From contig JAJEKV010000006.1 of NCBI GenBank assembly GCA_021234155.1, positions 25,380,337-25,444,336 on the forward strand: a stretch of DNA of 64,000 bases, given 5' to 3'. The notes beneath the pieces are model-generated. The model had not been told where the DNA came from, searched no databases, and worked only from the letters and a program-made list of their open reading frames with translations. A program made the translations under genes and the position numbers. The DNA comes from Isoetes taiwanensis. Taxonomy: Eukaryota > Streptophyta > Lycopodiopsida > Isoetales > Isoetaceae. Shown here piece by piece: positions 33,591 through 47,621 of the stretch (position 1 is the first letter of the stretch; each line of letters opens with the position of its first letter).

Positions 33591-36500
33591 TATTCCTATT
33601 TCTGAGATCGACACGTAAGTCTCGTGGGTTTCTGAAGAAAAAATGTTAAAATCCGATAAATAGGGAGAAAAGGGCCTTTTTGAAAAAAAAAATTGTTGCA
33701 TGATGTGTCGTTTTTGAGAAGACAGGAGTGTGCACGATCGGATCGGACGGATTTGGCCAGGCGCACCCTGTTCTTGCCATCGCCGGAGCTCGTCCCACTG
33801 CAGAATAAATGAAATGAAACCCCACTACTGCCGGCAAAAGAAATCCCAGTGCATTGCAGATTTTTTTTGCATGATGAGGGCATTTTCTGCAATTTACCTC
33901 GGATGTGGACTGTTCTTCACGGTTTTCTGCCCATATTTTCTCCATCTGTGCTGCCGGATCTGCCTCTCCAGCATGCCTTAAAAGCGAAGCTGCCCCGTCG
34001 CCAACACCCTAAAAGGTATGTTTCGGCCATGGCCGACCTTCTTTTTCCACTCTGCAAATCAAACAAATGTAAAATTTTCGGTTTCAGGCTTTCAGATTCA
34101 AAATTGAATAAGCTGCAGGGCCAAAATCCAGTGTCGTTTTCCAGCTCTGTTGTTTTTCTTTGCATATTAATGGCGATCAAATCCTGAGTAAATACGCCTG
34201 CAGATATCGAGTTCCCCGCTTTTTTTCGTGATGTCTTCTTTGGATATGGTGTCTTTGCATTGCCATGCTCGCGAGCCGCCAATTTTGGTGTTGTAGGGTT
34301 TTACGGCCAGGGAGCTGTCTATCACTCACTGGACTCCATAGGCGGGATCCTATAGGGAGATATGATGAAGGAACTTGAAGAGGTAAGCTTCCTGTTGAGT
34401 TGTGGCAAGACAGAGCACCGCCGCTGTCTGCCGTTGATTCTTGCAGCAGGGCAATCGCCCACTCTGCAATTGATTTTGCCTCTACAATCGGGTGCCAGTA
34501 GTTTGCCGTGTCCGAATTCCACTGCGTCTTCTGGCGCCATCCACCATAGCTACCCATAGCTCGCGTATTTAAACCAGGGTTGCCAAGGGCAAGGATTGTA
34601 GCAGGCAATGATTGAATGCCAATGCAGTAGCAAGTTTCCAGGATTTGGCGAATAGATTATCAATTCGAAGTTGTTCACTCTTATCTAATAGGTTACTAAT
34701 AGTGTTATTTGTTGTTGCGAAGTGTACAATAGAACAATTAAAAATCTTATCTCAATGTACTGTCTGTTGGGAATGCACATACATCTGTGAGGTACAAATC
34801 AGACATATAATGTTTGTTTGATGCTAATAAAATCTGGATGCCCATCATATCCTAAATATATCTGTCCTGAAGCAGGTAAATGTCGCAAGCAGGGCAGCTA
34901 ATGGAGAAAGCAATGGAATAACATAGGGAGCTGCAAGACTAGAGGTTAGTTACAGTCCACTTGCATATTGTTAGCGTCATATGTAGCTGCATCGGAGGAA
35001 ATAAATACGACTCATAGACAAGGAAATTTAAATTTAAGAGTGTCTGATTCATTCTAGAACATGAGCGTACGTTTTTATCAAGTCTTTATCAAGTATTGGA
35101 GACATCAAACAACATCTAAACAGGAATGTAAGAATGTTCTTAGCATTGTTGGTTATCAGTTGGAACAATGGAGTACGATGGTAGGTGTCGAATGCTGGCC
35201 AACAATTATATGTATTGGGCCTTGGGTCTGTTGCTCAGTATGCCCTTAATGGAAAGAATTGAGAGGTGTTTATTGTTGTAGTTGATACAATTTTGTGAAT
35301 GTTTTGCGAGAGAGCAATTTATCACACTTTGAATATGCTTGGCGTGGACGTAACCCAGAAGTGTTTGGTTGCTGAAGCATGGTATTCTGTGGTTGCAAAA
35401 TTTAAAAGCTTGCAGATAAAAGATGCACTATAGAAGGATGCGAGTGACACAACCTTGCACCTACAAGTGAATTGCCACCCACGTATTTTGAAGTCAACAA
35501 ATTTAGGCGGCATTTCAAGAACTTGTTGATGTTTATGGGTGAGTTTTTACTTCTGATTGGCCTCGTTTGTTGATAAACTTCTTTAAATGTGCCCTGTTGA
35601 TAAACTTCTTTAAATGTTTCCTGTGGGATCTACTCTATGGAAGCAGCCAACATATCAAGTTGACCAGCTCTAGCATTGTTGTGCACTTCTGCAATTGCAT
35701 ATAATGTAATAATCAATAAAATCTCGTGATACGATTTGCTTTATTTGATATTGAATACCAATTCCAAACGGAGAGTACTTCAAATAGGTAACAAGATTAT
35801 GCAAATAAAACTCACTCTAGTGTAAAAGATGGAAGCCTTTCAATTATTATTTTTACAACAAATATCATATAGTTCATCTAATATGAGCTCGAATCAATTG
35901 AGTTTGATTTTGAGTTTAAATACACGACAAGCATATTTAATTTTAGTACCAACACCAAAGAATTGTTTTACAAAAGGTTTTTGCACTCACAAGGTTCCTA
36001 CAAAATTGTGCCTCAGTTAGACTCTTATATCACAAGGTTCTAGACTCTTATATCACAAGGTTCTTACTATAATATTTGCCTCAACTTATGGTCTGCATAT
36101 CTAATATGCATCCTAACTAATGTGTTCTTACTAATATTTGCATCAACTTATGGTCTGGACATCTAATATGCATCCCTTAATACTGTATGCTTCCTTCCTT
36201 GAGCTTCCTTGATGCGTTTTCGATTAGGGCTTCCTTGATACTGTATGCTGTTACGGGAAAAGAAACAATGCCCAAGAAAGGTCCAACTAGTTTGCTTCAT
36301 ACTCCTCGCACCCTACACCTGGAGATGGCCCACAACACCTTGCACTATTTACCAGCACCTGAATTTATACGCTGCGACAGCCCTATACTCCTAAGGATGC
36401 AGTTGCATAGAGTAGTTGAGATGCTTTTGCATTGCTTTTGAGCTTTTTGAGAAAAAAATTGGAGGTTAGAGTTCTCCAACTTAAACACATCTAGTTCAAT

Positions 36501-37080
36501 TTCGCGAGTCCACAACTGAGATCCTTTTGACTTGATAGAAAACTCCTTTGCCATGAATTGGGCAAAAGAAGCCGCCGCGATAAATTTCTTGTAGTAATAA
36601 ACTATACTGTATAACCACATATCGTTTGTAAACTTTTTGGCCCACAAACTGATATTGGTTTAAATGTATGGCTTTCACCAACAAACTATGGTTAAAAAGT
36701 CATACTGATTCAATTTTGGTGTAACTCATTCCCATGGACGGCCCGGATGTGTCGCGTGGGCAGACGGCCCAGATTTCTGCAGGCCCCCTCATGTGTGCGA
36801 GTACGGTGAAACGGGCCTGAAACGGATTCCGTCGAGCCCTGGTGGTGATACCGGAGGCCGGTATTTTTACCTCCGGCCAGGAAATTGATTCTGGATTTTG
36901 GCAACGTGAAGAAAGAGCTCAAATCCGGGGCTAATTCTAACAGACAATACAAATAGAATGAAATATCCTCAATCATTGATTACATTATAACAATGCAAAG
37001 AGAAAAAAATCTGAAGAGGTCACATTCTGTGTGATGGTGTTTCATCCAGATTGCTAGACGTGTATACAAATTACAGGCTG
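33590..37080. other. Intergenic DNA, no recognised gene
   Basis: Shadow ORFs on both strands near 33.6-34.6 kb and 36.3-37.0 kb show no domain I can name. Small tandem repeats occur at 35570-35615 (27-bp unit with 'ttgataaacttctttaaatg') and at 36015-36175 ('cttatatcacaaggttct' and 'caacttatggtctg.atatctaatatgcatc', two copies each). The GC-rich block at 36720-36900 has an LTR-like texture, but its ends are not defined. Confidence 0.4.
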
Positions 37081-37088
37081 CAGCGATG

Positions 37089-38494
37089 CTATTCAACAGA
37101 TAAGATAGATTTGAGAAAGAAAGGGAGGCCAGAGCGGGAGGAAACGGCCTTTGTTTTCAGAGCAGAGGCCCTCTCTCTGATGCCACTGTGCTTTTCCATC
37201 ACAATTCGGGCGCATCTTTCAACCTCATCTGCAGATACAAATCCTTCTGCTGTAGCTTCTACTTCAATTCCGATCTTGAGCTCATCCACCACATACCTGC
37301 AAACGAATGGCTGATCGCCCATAAACGGCCAGCACACCATCGGAATCCCAGCTATGGTTATGCATTCCACTATCGAATTCCAGCCACAGTGCGTCAAAAA
37401 GCCCCCAATTGCAGCATGCCTTAGAATAAGCTGCTGGGAGCCCATCTGTAAATAATAAGGCCTTCATTTTCTGCTGGAATCCTTCCGAAGCGCGGCTATG
37501 GATGATTCTGCGGTAACCCATATAAAGGGATGCTTGCTTGCCTCCAAACCCTTTGCAATTGCAAAATCTGCGCATCCTCTAGTGTCTCCTACTTCCGAAA
37601 CACAGAATGCAGAACCGTGCGCTCTGCTTTTTTTTTTCAACCAATCTAAACACTGCATATCCCCTTTCGGCTCGCCCTTGAACACAGCTCCAGAGATCAT
37701 TTCAAGTGATTTCTCAAAGATCCAAGAACAGGGATGAACTAGAGGCCCTACAGGAAACATCTTCACGCCTTTTGCCTCGGCATATCTTTAAAACATGTAA
37801 AAGCGTTCCATCTAGCTCGTTGAAAGTATTGAGCAAAATCCCATCTGAGTTTAGGAATTGGAAGCGGTGAAAAAAGCGGGTGGTCCTTCTCCTTAACATA
37901 ATCGGGGAACACGGGGCCAAGGAATAACAGGCAAATTCTGATCAATTTCTAGACCTGGGTGAGAAGCCGGATCGGCGCCTGCGAGGATCAAGCTTGCAGA
38001 TTTAAGCAATGCGGCAAGGTAGAACGGAGCGGCAGGGTAGAAAAACGGCGTTTGAGATTGAGCTTGGGGCTGAGATGAAGACCAGCCAACGATCATGTCG
38101 GAAATCAAGGCAATGGGCGGGTTTGCATAGCAAGGATCGGATTTTCCAAGGCACCTCCTCCTCTGCGGAAAAATCTGTCTTGAATTTAGCAGCGCTCCGG
38201 CTGAATTTGCGCACCCCTTCACCCGGCCATCTGGCCCCATCCTTCCGACCTTCAATTTCACGGGATCCCTCTAACGAGAACAAAGGCTATGTCCAGCCCT
38301 TGGCCTGGATCTTCTTCATTGCCATACACAACCGATGCATATGCCGACTCGCTCGAAAATACTATCGTCACTGACATCCCTAACCTTGCCATGGCCCTTG
38401 CCAGATTCACCATTGCAGTTACATGACCTCGCCCACTTGCTATACAACATACTACATGTTCAGATCTTCTCTCGCTCCTGCAATCTATTGCCAT
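37089..38494 (-). pseudogene. UDP-glycosyltransferase (family 1 UGT) pseudogene
   Basis: The start at 38494 encodes 'HVVCCIASGRGHVTAMVNLARAM', the N-terminal Rossmann segment with the His-containing acceptor-site motif of plant UGTs. Further along are 'KMFPVGPL', 'CLDWLKKKSR', 'AKGLEASKHPFIWV', and then the PSPG nucleotide-sugar box from 'ILRHAAIGGFLTHCGWNS' to 'CWPFMGDQPF'. The C-terminal helix 'ADEVERCARIVME' follows, and the frame stops at 37089. These enzymes glycosylate small molecules such as phenolics using UDP-sugars. At least four frameshifts separate the blocks and there is no intron, so it is a pseudogene of roughly full length (about 470 codons). Confidence 0.9.
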
Positions 38495-38499
38495 CTCTT

Positions 38500-41400
38500 T
38501 ATCTGCAATTTGCCCCTGTAATTTTGCTCCTTCTCTAACCTACTTATAGATGCTTTTCATGGAATGTGATAAATTCTTTACCCACTTCCTTGAACATTCT
38601 CTATTAGCATGTTTAGCATGTTCCTGGAAATTGACTTTGACTTGACTTATAAGACAAGCAAAGCCACCGCTATATGATAGGGTGATTTTCTACTACAGCC
38701 ACCTTCGCCCGGCGCTCTATGCAAGTGGTCAAGGGTCAAATAAAGATTTGATGCTGAGCATTTGTAAAAATGTACATATCAACCTATGATTGTGCGTATA
38801 TGCCCTTAATTCCAAATAGTCCATCATTATTTTGCAAGTTACTGATTATTGATGATAGCGGTGCATTAGAGATGTCATGAACACATAAGATTTCTAATGT
38901 TAAGATCAATACATAAGTAGTTGAAATTGTGCTTCTCTAGTTTGATCATGCCAGTTTTTTGAACCAACCAATAAACCGAATTTTTCTTGGATGTAATGCA
39001 GGCTTCAACACAATACTTCAAACTATTTCTACATTATGCTGATCTGCATAAAAGACTGATTGAATAGCTCTGTCATAGCTTTCCACATAAGATTTGACGT
39101 GGATCTGAGTAAAAACTTAGAGTGGACCATGTTGAAGTAGTTGCAGACAAAAATAAGGAGAATAGACCATCCAGTGAAAAATATTTCCAACTTTATTTTG
39201 TTTGTTTTATTTAATCTCCCGAGCGAGGTTGTTGGACCACGTCCCGAAGGCAAATTCGGTATTTTGAATCTTTGGAGATGCATCCTGAGATTAGGTAACA
39301 TGCAGGGGCATTTATGTAAGTTTCCCTTATCTTTGTCTATTCAAATAAAAGTTAGATTAGTGTCAGTCCCCTGCCTCCAACTATTTTACAATGGTTTAGA
39401 GTACGTTTGTAACAGATAAAGGGACACAATGTTCTATATTCTTCAATAATGCTGAAAGCTATTAAACGAGTTGCGAATCTTGGATTTCATTTTATATCCA
39501 AACCAACATATAATCAAAGCATGCTTAATTGTTATTTAGATAGATATCATAATAAACAATTTTACTGGTAAAGATAACTGTTTGAAAGATTCTACCAGAT
39601 TGCATGCCTTAAATTAATGAAGAATCAATTGTTATAGAGTTGCACATTTTGTAAGGTCCAGCGGGGTGAAGAGAAATACATCATTATAAAACTGCACAGT
39701 TGTTAGTGTCCATGGGTTTGACCTTATCTTAGCATGTTGAAGGGGATGATTAGTTTAAGAAATTATTGAGGAGGAGTGTTCTCTTTGTGGGTTTTTTCTT
39801 TTAGGACATGGGGATTAATGGCCACAGTTGTTGGCATGAGGACCTATGAAAAAGTTATCCCTTTTTCTTTTTTTTTTATGGTGTGTCTATAAAAAATGGA
39901 CCAAAACAAAAAATGTGGCAACGGGAAATTTATAAACATTGAATTAAATAATTGGGCGTTAGTTTGGGCCACCGAGCAATGCATTTACTTATTATGCCAC
40001 GTGCTCATGTGGAAGCAAGTAGTCAGTTGTAGAATCTAATTTAAGCCGATATTTATCCCCTTTATTCTCGAAGGCATGAAAAAAATGCAAACAAAAATAA
40101 AATAAATATTATTCGTGACTCAGACAGCCCGCCAAATTCTACCCAAATTGAGAGCCATGGCGTCATAGATCCATCCTCTGCCTTTCTATTGCAGTAGATT
40201 TGAAACAGATAAAAATACCCGCAGATGTCTCTGGAGGTCGCAGGTGTAGAATCCAAGCTCGTGTTTAATTTGAGTGCATTTTTGCTGGTCAAATTCTTTA
40301 CAGAGTCTTTAATCGGATCGGACATGGATTGCTGCTCTTTCAAGCTTTTGAGTTGCTAGGTTTTGGAGTTAATTTGTCAGTTTGTATATTATGATGATTC
40401 AGAGATTGCCCCTTGGATGAACAATGGGGAAAGGAAAGCAGATCGGATTAAAGGGGGCTTTATTGAAAACCGTTCTACGGCAGGATGTCCTTTTCTTTGA
40501 TAAAGAAACGAACACGAGCGAGGTTAGTCGGCGATGCTATTCTGATCCAGCATGTAATCGGTGAAAAGGTCTGCCCAAATACTTATTCCTCCTTCTTTTT
40601 TATTTGGGCACAGAACTAAAATGATGTGCCCACCCACTGGCCACTGTTGTTTGCACTAAGACAGGCAGCATTTCTCACTAACATATTTGAATGTTTCTAC
40701 TCCTTGCATTCGGCTACGACAGATGGTCTATGGATAGAATTTTGCTTACGCGATATGGCAAATAGGAATGGTAACTATTCATTTTTTCCATACAAATGTA
40801 GCCAAGTTAACTTTTCCTATTCGTTGACAAATTTGCAGATCCTTCAAAGCTGCTTTCTCTCGTCAGAATTTGGGCAGTCCATTTGTTGAAGGGCAAAAAG
40901 ATTGCACTCAATAGATTTGCAGTAAAAATTGCCTCTGATTTCCATCTTGGCAAATGGCGCAGAAGGCCCGGATTTCATGAAAATGAGAAGTTGGGAAAAC
41001 CTGCGAGCAACTTCTGGCTTATTTTTTCTTCAGCAAGTGTGAAGCACTCAATTTGTGAGCGTGGAAGTTGAGTTAACCCTGTTTGGCCCCTTAATGCAAT
41101 ACATGAAATTCGCAATTGTGAGAAAAGTGTGCGGTAAGCAATTTTGTTTCTATTCAACATGCAAACAGGGCAACGAGATGCTCATAGGCCAGCTTTGGCA
41201 GAAGAACAAAAGGAAACACTGGAATATTTTGGCTATTGCTGGATGTCTGAAACCCAAGTGGTGGAGAATGCAGCTTTGGTGCATATGAAAAAACCGAATC
41301 AATCATCTGGTGCCAGTGTATTATCCTGACGAGCAGAGCCTGAGCTAAGAGATCTCTCCCAGGATGGAGCACCAAAGCTCCTCTAAAGCCACAATCTGAG

Positions 41401-44400
41401 AAATGCATGTGGTATATATTCCCTGTCAAATTACTATGAGACAAATTGAGGGTTGTCAGCGCTACACTGCTAGACAGTCATGCTAAACTCAACCGGAGAA
41501 ATTGTTGAAGGATAGGTCCAGAATAAGAAGCTGAATCATGTTTTAGAATATCGGTGGAATGGATCCGGATGGATGGTTCGGTAAATTTCGCTGTTAAATA
41601 TTTCAAGTTTGTCAGTGATATAATTACATGACGATTTTTGCGATATCTCTCTCCTCTGTAATTTCTTTAGGAGTTCCAGCACTGGGCAGATTTATTTTAC
41701 CATGCCCTCCATCGTTCAGATCTCTTGCCTATAACTTTTTCCTCTTTCAAGCGCGAAATGCTGGATCTGGTGCTTTCATTCATATAACTAGCCCCAATTA
41801 ATCTACGAAAGAATCTTGTTGGAGAGCCCATTTTCGGAAGGAGTAATTTTCATGACCAAAAAATTTCGCGATATCGCCTACTGACGTGGCAGGTCGCGAG
41901 GGCGAAGTTCCAGCGGCGCTGCAGACGCCAATCGGCATGCCCGAAAATTTTGAGCGAAATTTTTGGTCATGAAAAATTTTCAACGAAATTTTTAGGAGCT
42001 TGAAATTTGGCATTTCCTGATTGCTTTCATCCCATATTCTTTGCCCCAATCGATAGAAGATTTCGGTTTTTAAAAACCTGCTGATCTGGGCCGAAATTTC
42101 AAGGTCCCTAAAATTTCGTTTCGACTAAGCTCACCTTTGAGGCCGTAGTTGTTTAAATCCGTGCAAGGGGTAGTTGAGCAAAGATTTGATTGCTTGCGTA
42201 GCACAGCAGTATCATATCTTGGTTTTGGCTCGATCCCATGGACGGCTGGGACTGGATGAGGTCAGGCCCAGTCCAAAAATCGAGGTCCAGAACCTCACCC
42301 ACCCACTCGGTTCTCGGCTCATGGGAACATCCTAAAAGCGAGACCAGGCCTTGAGGAAACCCGAAGGTTTTACGCCATGGAAAGCCCCTCAACCTTGCCC
42401 GACGGGGTCTTGAAAAATCATGAAGCAAAGACATGCCACATATGTGCGTTTTAAACCGGTTTGCGGTCAGATCTAAGAGCACACTCGGAGCTTGGCTACG
42501 GCGGGGAAGAAGCATGTGTAGCCCGAAAAAGGTCCGCCTGAAAAATATACATAATTCGAAAAACATAGCCATCACTGATTTTACTCTAAATTTTTGCCGG
42601 AAAGTTGGATATTTATAATTCAAAACAAAGAAACTTTATGGCGGCCTAAGCGGCCGCCCGAACGTTCTCTTCACCAACTCATCTATCATTGGTAGAACAT
42701 GCAGGAGTTGAACCTACACTTTTTTTTTTTTTTTTCCTTTGTGTTCAGCGCTTGAATTTGCCCATTTGTGTCTAGCAAAATTGCCCGTTTTCGTGCACCG
42801 CCTCTTCTGGCCTTGCCAGAGACTTTACTGCGTGGAATGACCCTCCTGATGGCAATTACCTAATACGTAAATACACCAATGGGTGTTGATGCGTTAGCAT
42901 CTTGTTTCGAATTATAGCTAGCCCATAGCCTATGGGATAAAAAAAAAAAAAAAAAGGTCAAAAGTGGTCAAGACATGGCCATTCTGCTGACCCATGGCCG
43001 ATAACTTCCACCGGTGCGTAGCGGCTGCCGGATCTCCGACCCCTTATATACCATGCCCACTTTTTTCCATCTCATCTCACTGTTCAATTAAGCATTTCTT
43101 CTGACATTTCTTCTTCAATCCAACAATCCTTGCATTCCTTACGAGTTTCTTCTTCAATACCTTGTTTTACGTAAAATTCCTTTCTCTTAATCTTATGGCC
43201 CTCTTGAGAAAGGTCTGTTTGGACCTTGATAATGATCGAAAAATGCCGGGCTATTAAGTCTTCCCAGGCATATTTCCTTCCACTTCTCCCTCTGCGGGTC
43301 ACTTTCTTTCTTATAATTTTCCTTTACATTTGTCAATCGCTTTTGCAGTCATTAAATAGGCACCTCATAATGATGTAATGATGGTGCACTTATTGGCTCG
43401 AGCTTAGAAATTAATGGGTTCACTCACTTTCCTTTTTAATATTGGAAGAATTTCCTTTTATGTGGGGATCGTGCTCTTGCTGTTCTGGATTGTTATTTCC
43501 ATTGGAGCTGTTAGTCCTAGTTTCGATGCGTAGGCATGATGTTGGTTGTTGATTTCAGAGCTTTAAATCACTGCACAGGCCCGACCATTCAAAATTTGAA
43601 GCAATCTTTGGGCTTTTGGTTTTGCTGTTCCATGGACTAATCCGGGCCTACATAGTTTCCGAGGCTTCTGAGGCCAAGGCGCTATCTTTTCCTCTGCAAA
43701 GCTTTGGGAAGCTCTTCTGGGGCGAGGTCGCTGAGATTGACTATGGCGTTAAGGGCACACGCAACCCTTTTGCAAGCCTTTTCCAAAACTTCATGACAAA
43801 TCGCCCGAAAGGAATTGAGCACCGCTGAACAATATGATACTATAGCTTTGCTGTGTTTGAAAGCAGGAGGTTCGCAAAAAAATTCCGGAAGGGGGTTTTC
43901 ACTGGATGAATGCCTTTCGGCACAATGCAAGCTACTGCAGTAAGCAATTTTTTTGCACAAATGAATCAAGGGAAATTGATAAAAACTCTTTCTTAAGCCA
44001 AGCCACGGTATTCCATTTCCTGCAGACGAAATCGCAGTATTCTATTTCTACTGAGGTATGGAGCTTCGTCATCAAGTTTTTATTTATCTTCGTTATCAAG
44101 TTTTTATTTATCTGCACTTTTGTAGTCTGCGGATTCACAAAATTTCAAAGAAAGTTGAGCTCGGCAATACGACTAAAGTTGTTGTCGCTTCTTCTCCGGA
44201 GGCAAAGAAGAAGGGACAAAGAACAGAAAAAGGCGTGTCTTTTTTAGTCTTAGCTTCCATCTCCAATCTCCAGGTGTGACTTTGATCTGCCATAGCCAAA
44301 GCGAGCAAAGCGAGCACCTAAACATGGGCGGAGTCTTTGTTGCAAATAAGAATGCTTGAGTGCACAGCAGATTAGGGTTCCTGGATCCCAGCCGGAATGG

Positions 44401-47390
44401 TTTCCTCATCGGCCCTTGCAAGACATCACTTTGAGACCAAATCCAGTATGACGTCACTGCATTTATTAGGTTTTATTAATTGCTTGTAAACACGTGTCAC
44501 CACCAAATAGCTTCAAACAAAATAGCAGCAAATAAATACCTTCAAACAAAAAATGAAACTGCTTTATATATGAGTGAAAAAGGCAATAGAAAAGAAAACA
44601 AGAAATTTATCGTGCGGCCTTGCCGCCGCAAACATTCTAGAGAAGCAAATCACTTTTCCTATGTATTATTGAATTTATTTTTATTTTTTTTTGTCACCCC
44701 CCATATCTAGAAAAGTAAATCACTCTTCCTATTTCTCTCAATCATCTCCGATATAATTAAGATTCGCTTGGATATTCTACAAATATATATTGAATCAATA
44801 TTGAATATGCAAAAGTTGAACCTACATTTTATGACCCTGTATTCTAGCGCCTGAGCAATAGAAAGCGGCTGATCCTAATTGACAATAAAATGGTTGTCAA
44901 ACATTTTTGAACATTCCTTTTTTCATTTTCGAATCCACAAATAGTCAGTATTTTTCTTTGAATATATTGGGCTTGTGCAACAAAGCCAAGGTTGCAAAAC
45001 CAAATCCTCAAGCATGCAGTAGCTTCTTCACATGCCCATCTACTTCTTCGTCCTGTTATTCTTACTTTGGCACTTAACTGCACTACACCAGGCACAAATG
45101 TGCACCTAATTCGTAAGATTTTAACCAAATCAAAACGTAATTGTTTGACAATCAAGTCTTTGGTTTTAAAACTCAAAACTGAAGAGGAATCGCAATGATT
45201 TACGTGCCAGAAAGGCAGAAAAAATGTGACCCAAATTGAATTTACTCACGAGGAAGTAGTAACAAAGCTTTTAGTGGGTGAAACTGTGCATTTGTGTATG
45301 TGGGTCATGGCAATGCAGGCTTTTCATGCTTGATGCCTGCTATTTTTTTTCCTTTGGCTGCTCGAATTTGGCATTTGGATCGTTCTACCAGTTGAATTCC
45401 TCTTTTTCTTTGCTGCTATGTCTTTACCATGTCTGGCACTCGATCATCCCAAGCATCTCCAATTTTTTTGCAGGTTGGAAAGCATTTTTAGGTGACCATA
45501 AATAAGAAGCTGAGTAAGGACCAAATGGAATTGCAAATATCTTAGAACCATAGAGTAAATCTGTGGAAAAATATCTCACAGAAGATTGGCAAAAGCATTA
45601 GGCTTGCTAGCAATTAAAGTCTTTTACATCTTATGAAGCTTTATTTCTCATCATCTTAGACACATTATCAGATACAACAGGCAGATCCTGGACTTTCTTT
45701 TGTGTAGGGGATTGGCCCAATTGACAATCCTAAAAGCATGAGAACTTGCTGAGCGTTCGAAGAATTTGCAGGGCATCCACACAAAGCAACAACTTGTGAA
45801 ACAACTCCTATAGGAAGCAAATGCACTACAATAATAACTATTAAGTATTATATATGCACAAAGTTTTGACACCACTACGAATTATTATAATAGAATTAAC
45901 ATACAAATTAACAGATAGTTGCAAGATATGAAGACCCATCAAGAGGTGAAACGAAACATGCAGTAAAATGAAATGGATAAAAAAGAAGACCATGGATGGA
46001 GAAGTCAAGGTGGAACATGCAAAAATAAGATGAAAAAGGAAATGTACTATTTTTTACAAAGTGAACTTATGTAGAAGGTCAAGTTCATGATTACATCCCT
46101 TGGGCTTCTGCTCCAGGTTCACCGCCAATACCACCTTCATATGTAGTACAGCTGGCAACATGCCAAATTTCTTAACATTTTTGCACGATCAAATGCCCTT
46201 GGGTAAAACATATTTCAACCAAAATCTAAACAATGCATCCTGGCACTTAGCCAAAAACTATTACCTTGCAATGAACTCAGCAAGCTTCTCAAGCAATTCT
46301 GGAACTATTGTATTCAGCATGTGTGCAACCTCATGGAAAAATGACAATCAGAATATAAAACAAACACCTTCAACCCATACGGAACTTATATTGTCTATTT
46401 CAAGCTCTAGAATTATAGCAGTTCAAAAGGAAAAGGTAAACAGTTCTAACAGTAAATGGCATACAACTATGGCAGTGTAGCAATCTCTGACATCTGTCTC
46501 TTCTCAATCATGCATTCTAAAAAGATTATTAAATGAGAATATATATTCTTATCATGCCTTCGTTACAATATTCCTGCTCTAATGCAGAGAGAACAACTTC
46601 TAAATGCAAACGAGGCAAAACATATTTGCGCCACCATGCATAATACCAAGAAACATGATTGGAGAAGGGTCATGATTTACGTCTTTTCAGGTTTTCTAGC
46701 CCTAAGTTGTGGCTAAACAATCACAACAAAAAGAAAATTTGAAAAAATAAAAGAACAACATGGACATTAGGACTGAATACTTACTTTTAGAAACTAAGAC
46801 AGTGCCCGTGGATGCCAAAAAAAGGAACTGTACGAAATTTGCTGATCACCTAGAGCTTTCTAGAAAGCTCTATTAGCAATGGCAGTCTATAATCATCCCG
46901 CAATATAGCTTCTAATCCAGGACGACAGAATTTACGATTTTAGAAGGGAAAAGATTCTCGATTTTAGAAAAAATAGTCTGAAGCAGAAGTAACTGGGGCA
47001 CAAAATGGTAAGAACAAAAACATGAGAAAAATAGAAGATTCCCTTGCCTTATTCGCCCACCAAATGTAGTCCTAGCAGCTCTTCAAGAGGCAGAAGAGAA
47101 TGAAAATCGATTCATTGAAAATCCTGAGATTGCAAGAGCCAGCAAAAAAACAAACATCTAACAACTAGAAACAACTGAGGAGTGGTACATTAATCCACAT
47201 ATATATGCCTTCTGCCATTGCGAGAACTGGCTATGGCAATAATCTCCATGCTCTCTTGCTGTTATTTCCAGTGCAGTGACACCTTAATCCCATACTCCAA
47301 CTTGCAAAACGCCTTCTGTCCTTAGATGTTTCAATCATTTTTGTGATCGCCCAGCCTTTTAGGAAGAAATGGGAAGCCGGTTGAGCAGGT
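38500..47390. other. Long gene-poor spacer
   Basis: I recognise no coding domain on either strand over this 8.9 kb. It contains a strong inverted repeat at 41846-41976, poly(T) at 42719-42736, poly(A) near 42940-42957, a 24-bp tandem duplication at 44070-44118 (atcaagtttttatttatct), and a duplicated phrase at 44638-44735 (tctagagaagcaaatcac and variants). A plus-strand stretch near 47046-47160 reads 'RPPNVVLAALQEAEENENRF' but could not be linked to any family. Confidence 0.45.
41846..41976. repeat. Inverted repeat, 24-bp arms, MITE-like hairpin
   Basis: The left arm 41846-41869 (attttcatgaccaaaaaatt...) and the right arm 41954-41976 (gcgaaatttttggtcatg...) are reverse complements with one gap and one mismatch, separated by an 84-bp GC-richer loop. 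Further 'aaatttcg' phrases lie just outside (to about 42115). It could be a MITE relic or a cruciform-forming site. Confidence 0.75.
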
Positions 47391-47401
47391 GCTGCCAAAT
47401 T

Positions 47402-47610
47402 TTACTCGAGGAAGGGGTTCATGTGGGTTGTATCCATATCTAATTCTTGTAAAGCATCTCTAGAAGCATTATCCCTACATTCCTTTAACTCCTCTTGGAC
47501 TTCCCTGATCCAAATTTCATCAGAAGCATCATTTTGAATAATACATAAGTTATGTGGAACTAGACACGCTGATACAACTAGAGGAACATGCTTCAGATGC
47601 ATCTCCATTT
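47402..47610 (-). pseudogene. PIF/Harbinger transposase, C-terminal part
   Basis: The minus-strand frame continues the transposase from across the inserted retrosequence: 'LLKKMEMHLKHVPLVVSACLV', then 'HNLCIIQNDA' and an acidic tail ending at a stop at 47402. This is the conserved C-terminal helix region of HARBI1/PIF nucleases. Removing the insertion with one target-duplication copy joins it in the correct frame to the block at 48960. Confidence 0.88.
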
Positions 47611-47621
47611 TCTTCAATAGT

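Noticed and set aside
34177-34608. 143-codon minus-strand ORF suspected as Copia RNase H
   Set aside because: The expected catalytic and 'EAEY' blocks are missing.
42690-42720. tRNA-like T-arm 'gagttgaacctac' here and a variant near 44810
   Set aside because: No matching acceptor stem, D-arm or anticodon arm could be built. At most these are worn SINE fragments.
43682-43969. Minus-strand 95-codon ORF with oxygenase-like texture
   Set aside because: No HxD or other diagnostic motif, and the plus strand is equally open. Not enough to call a gene.
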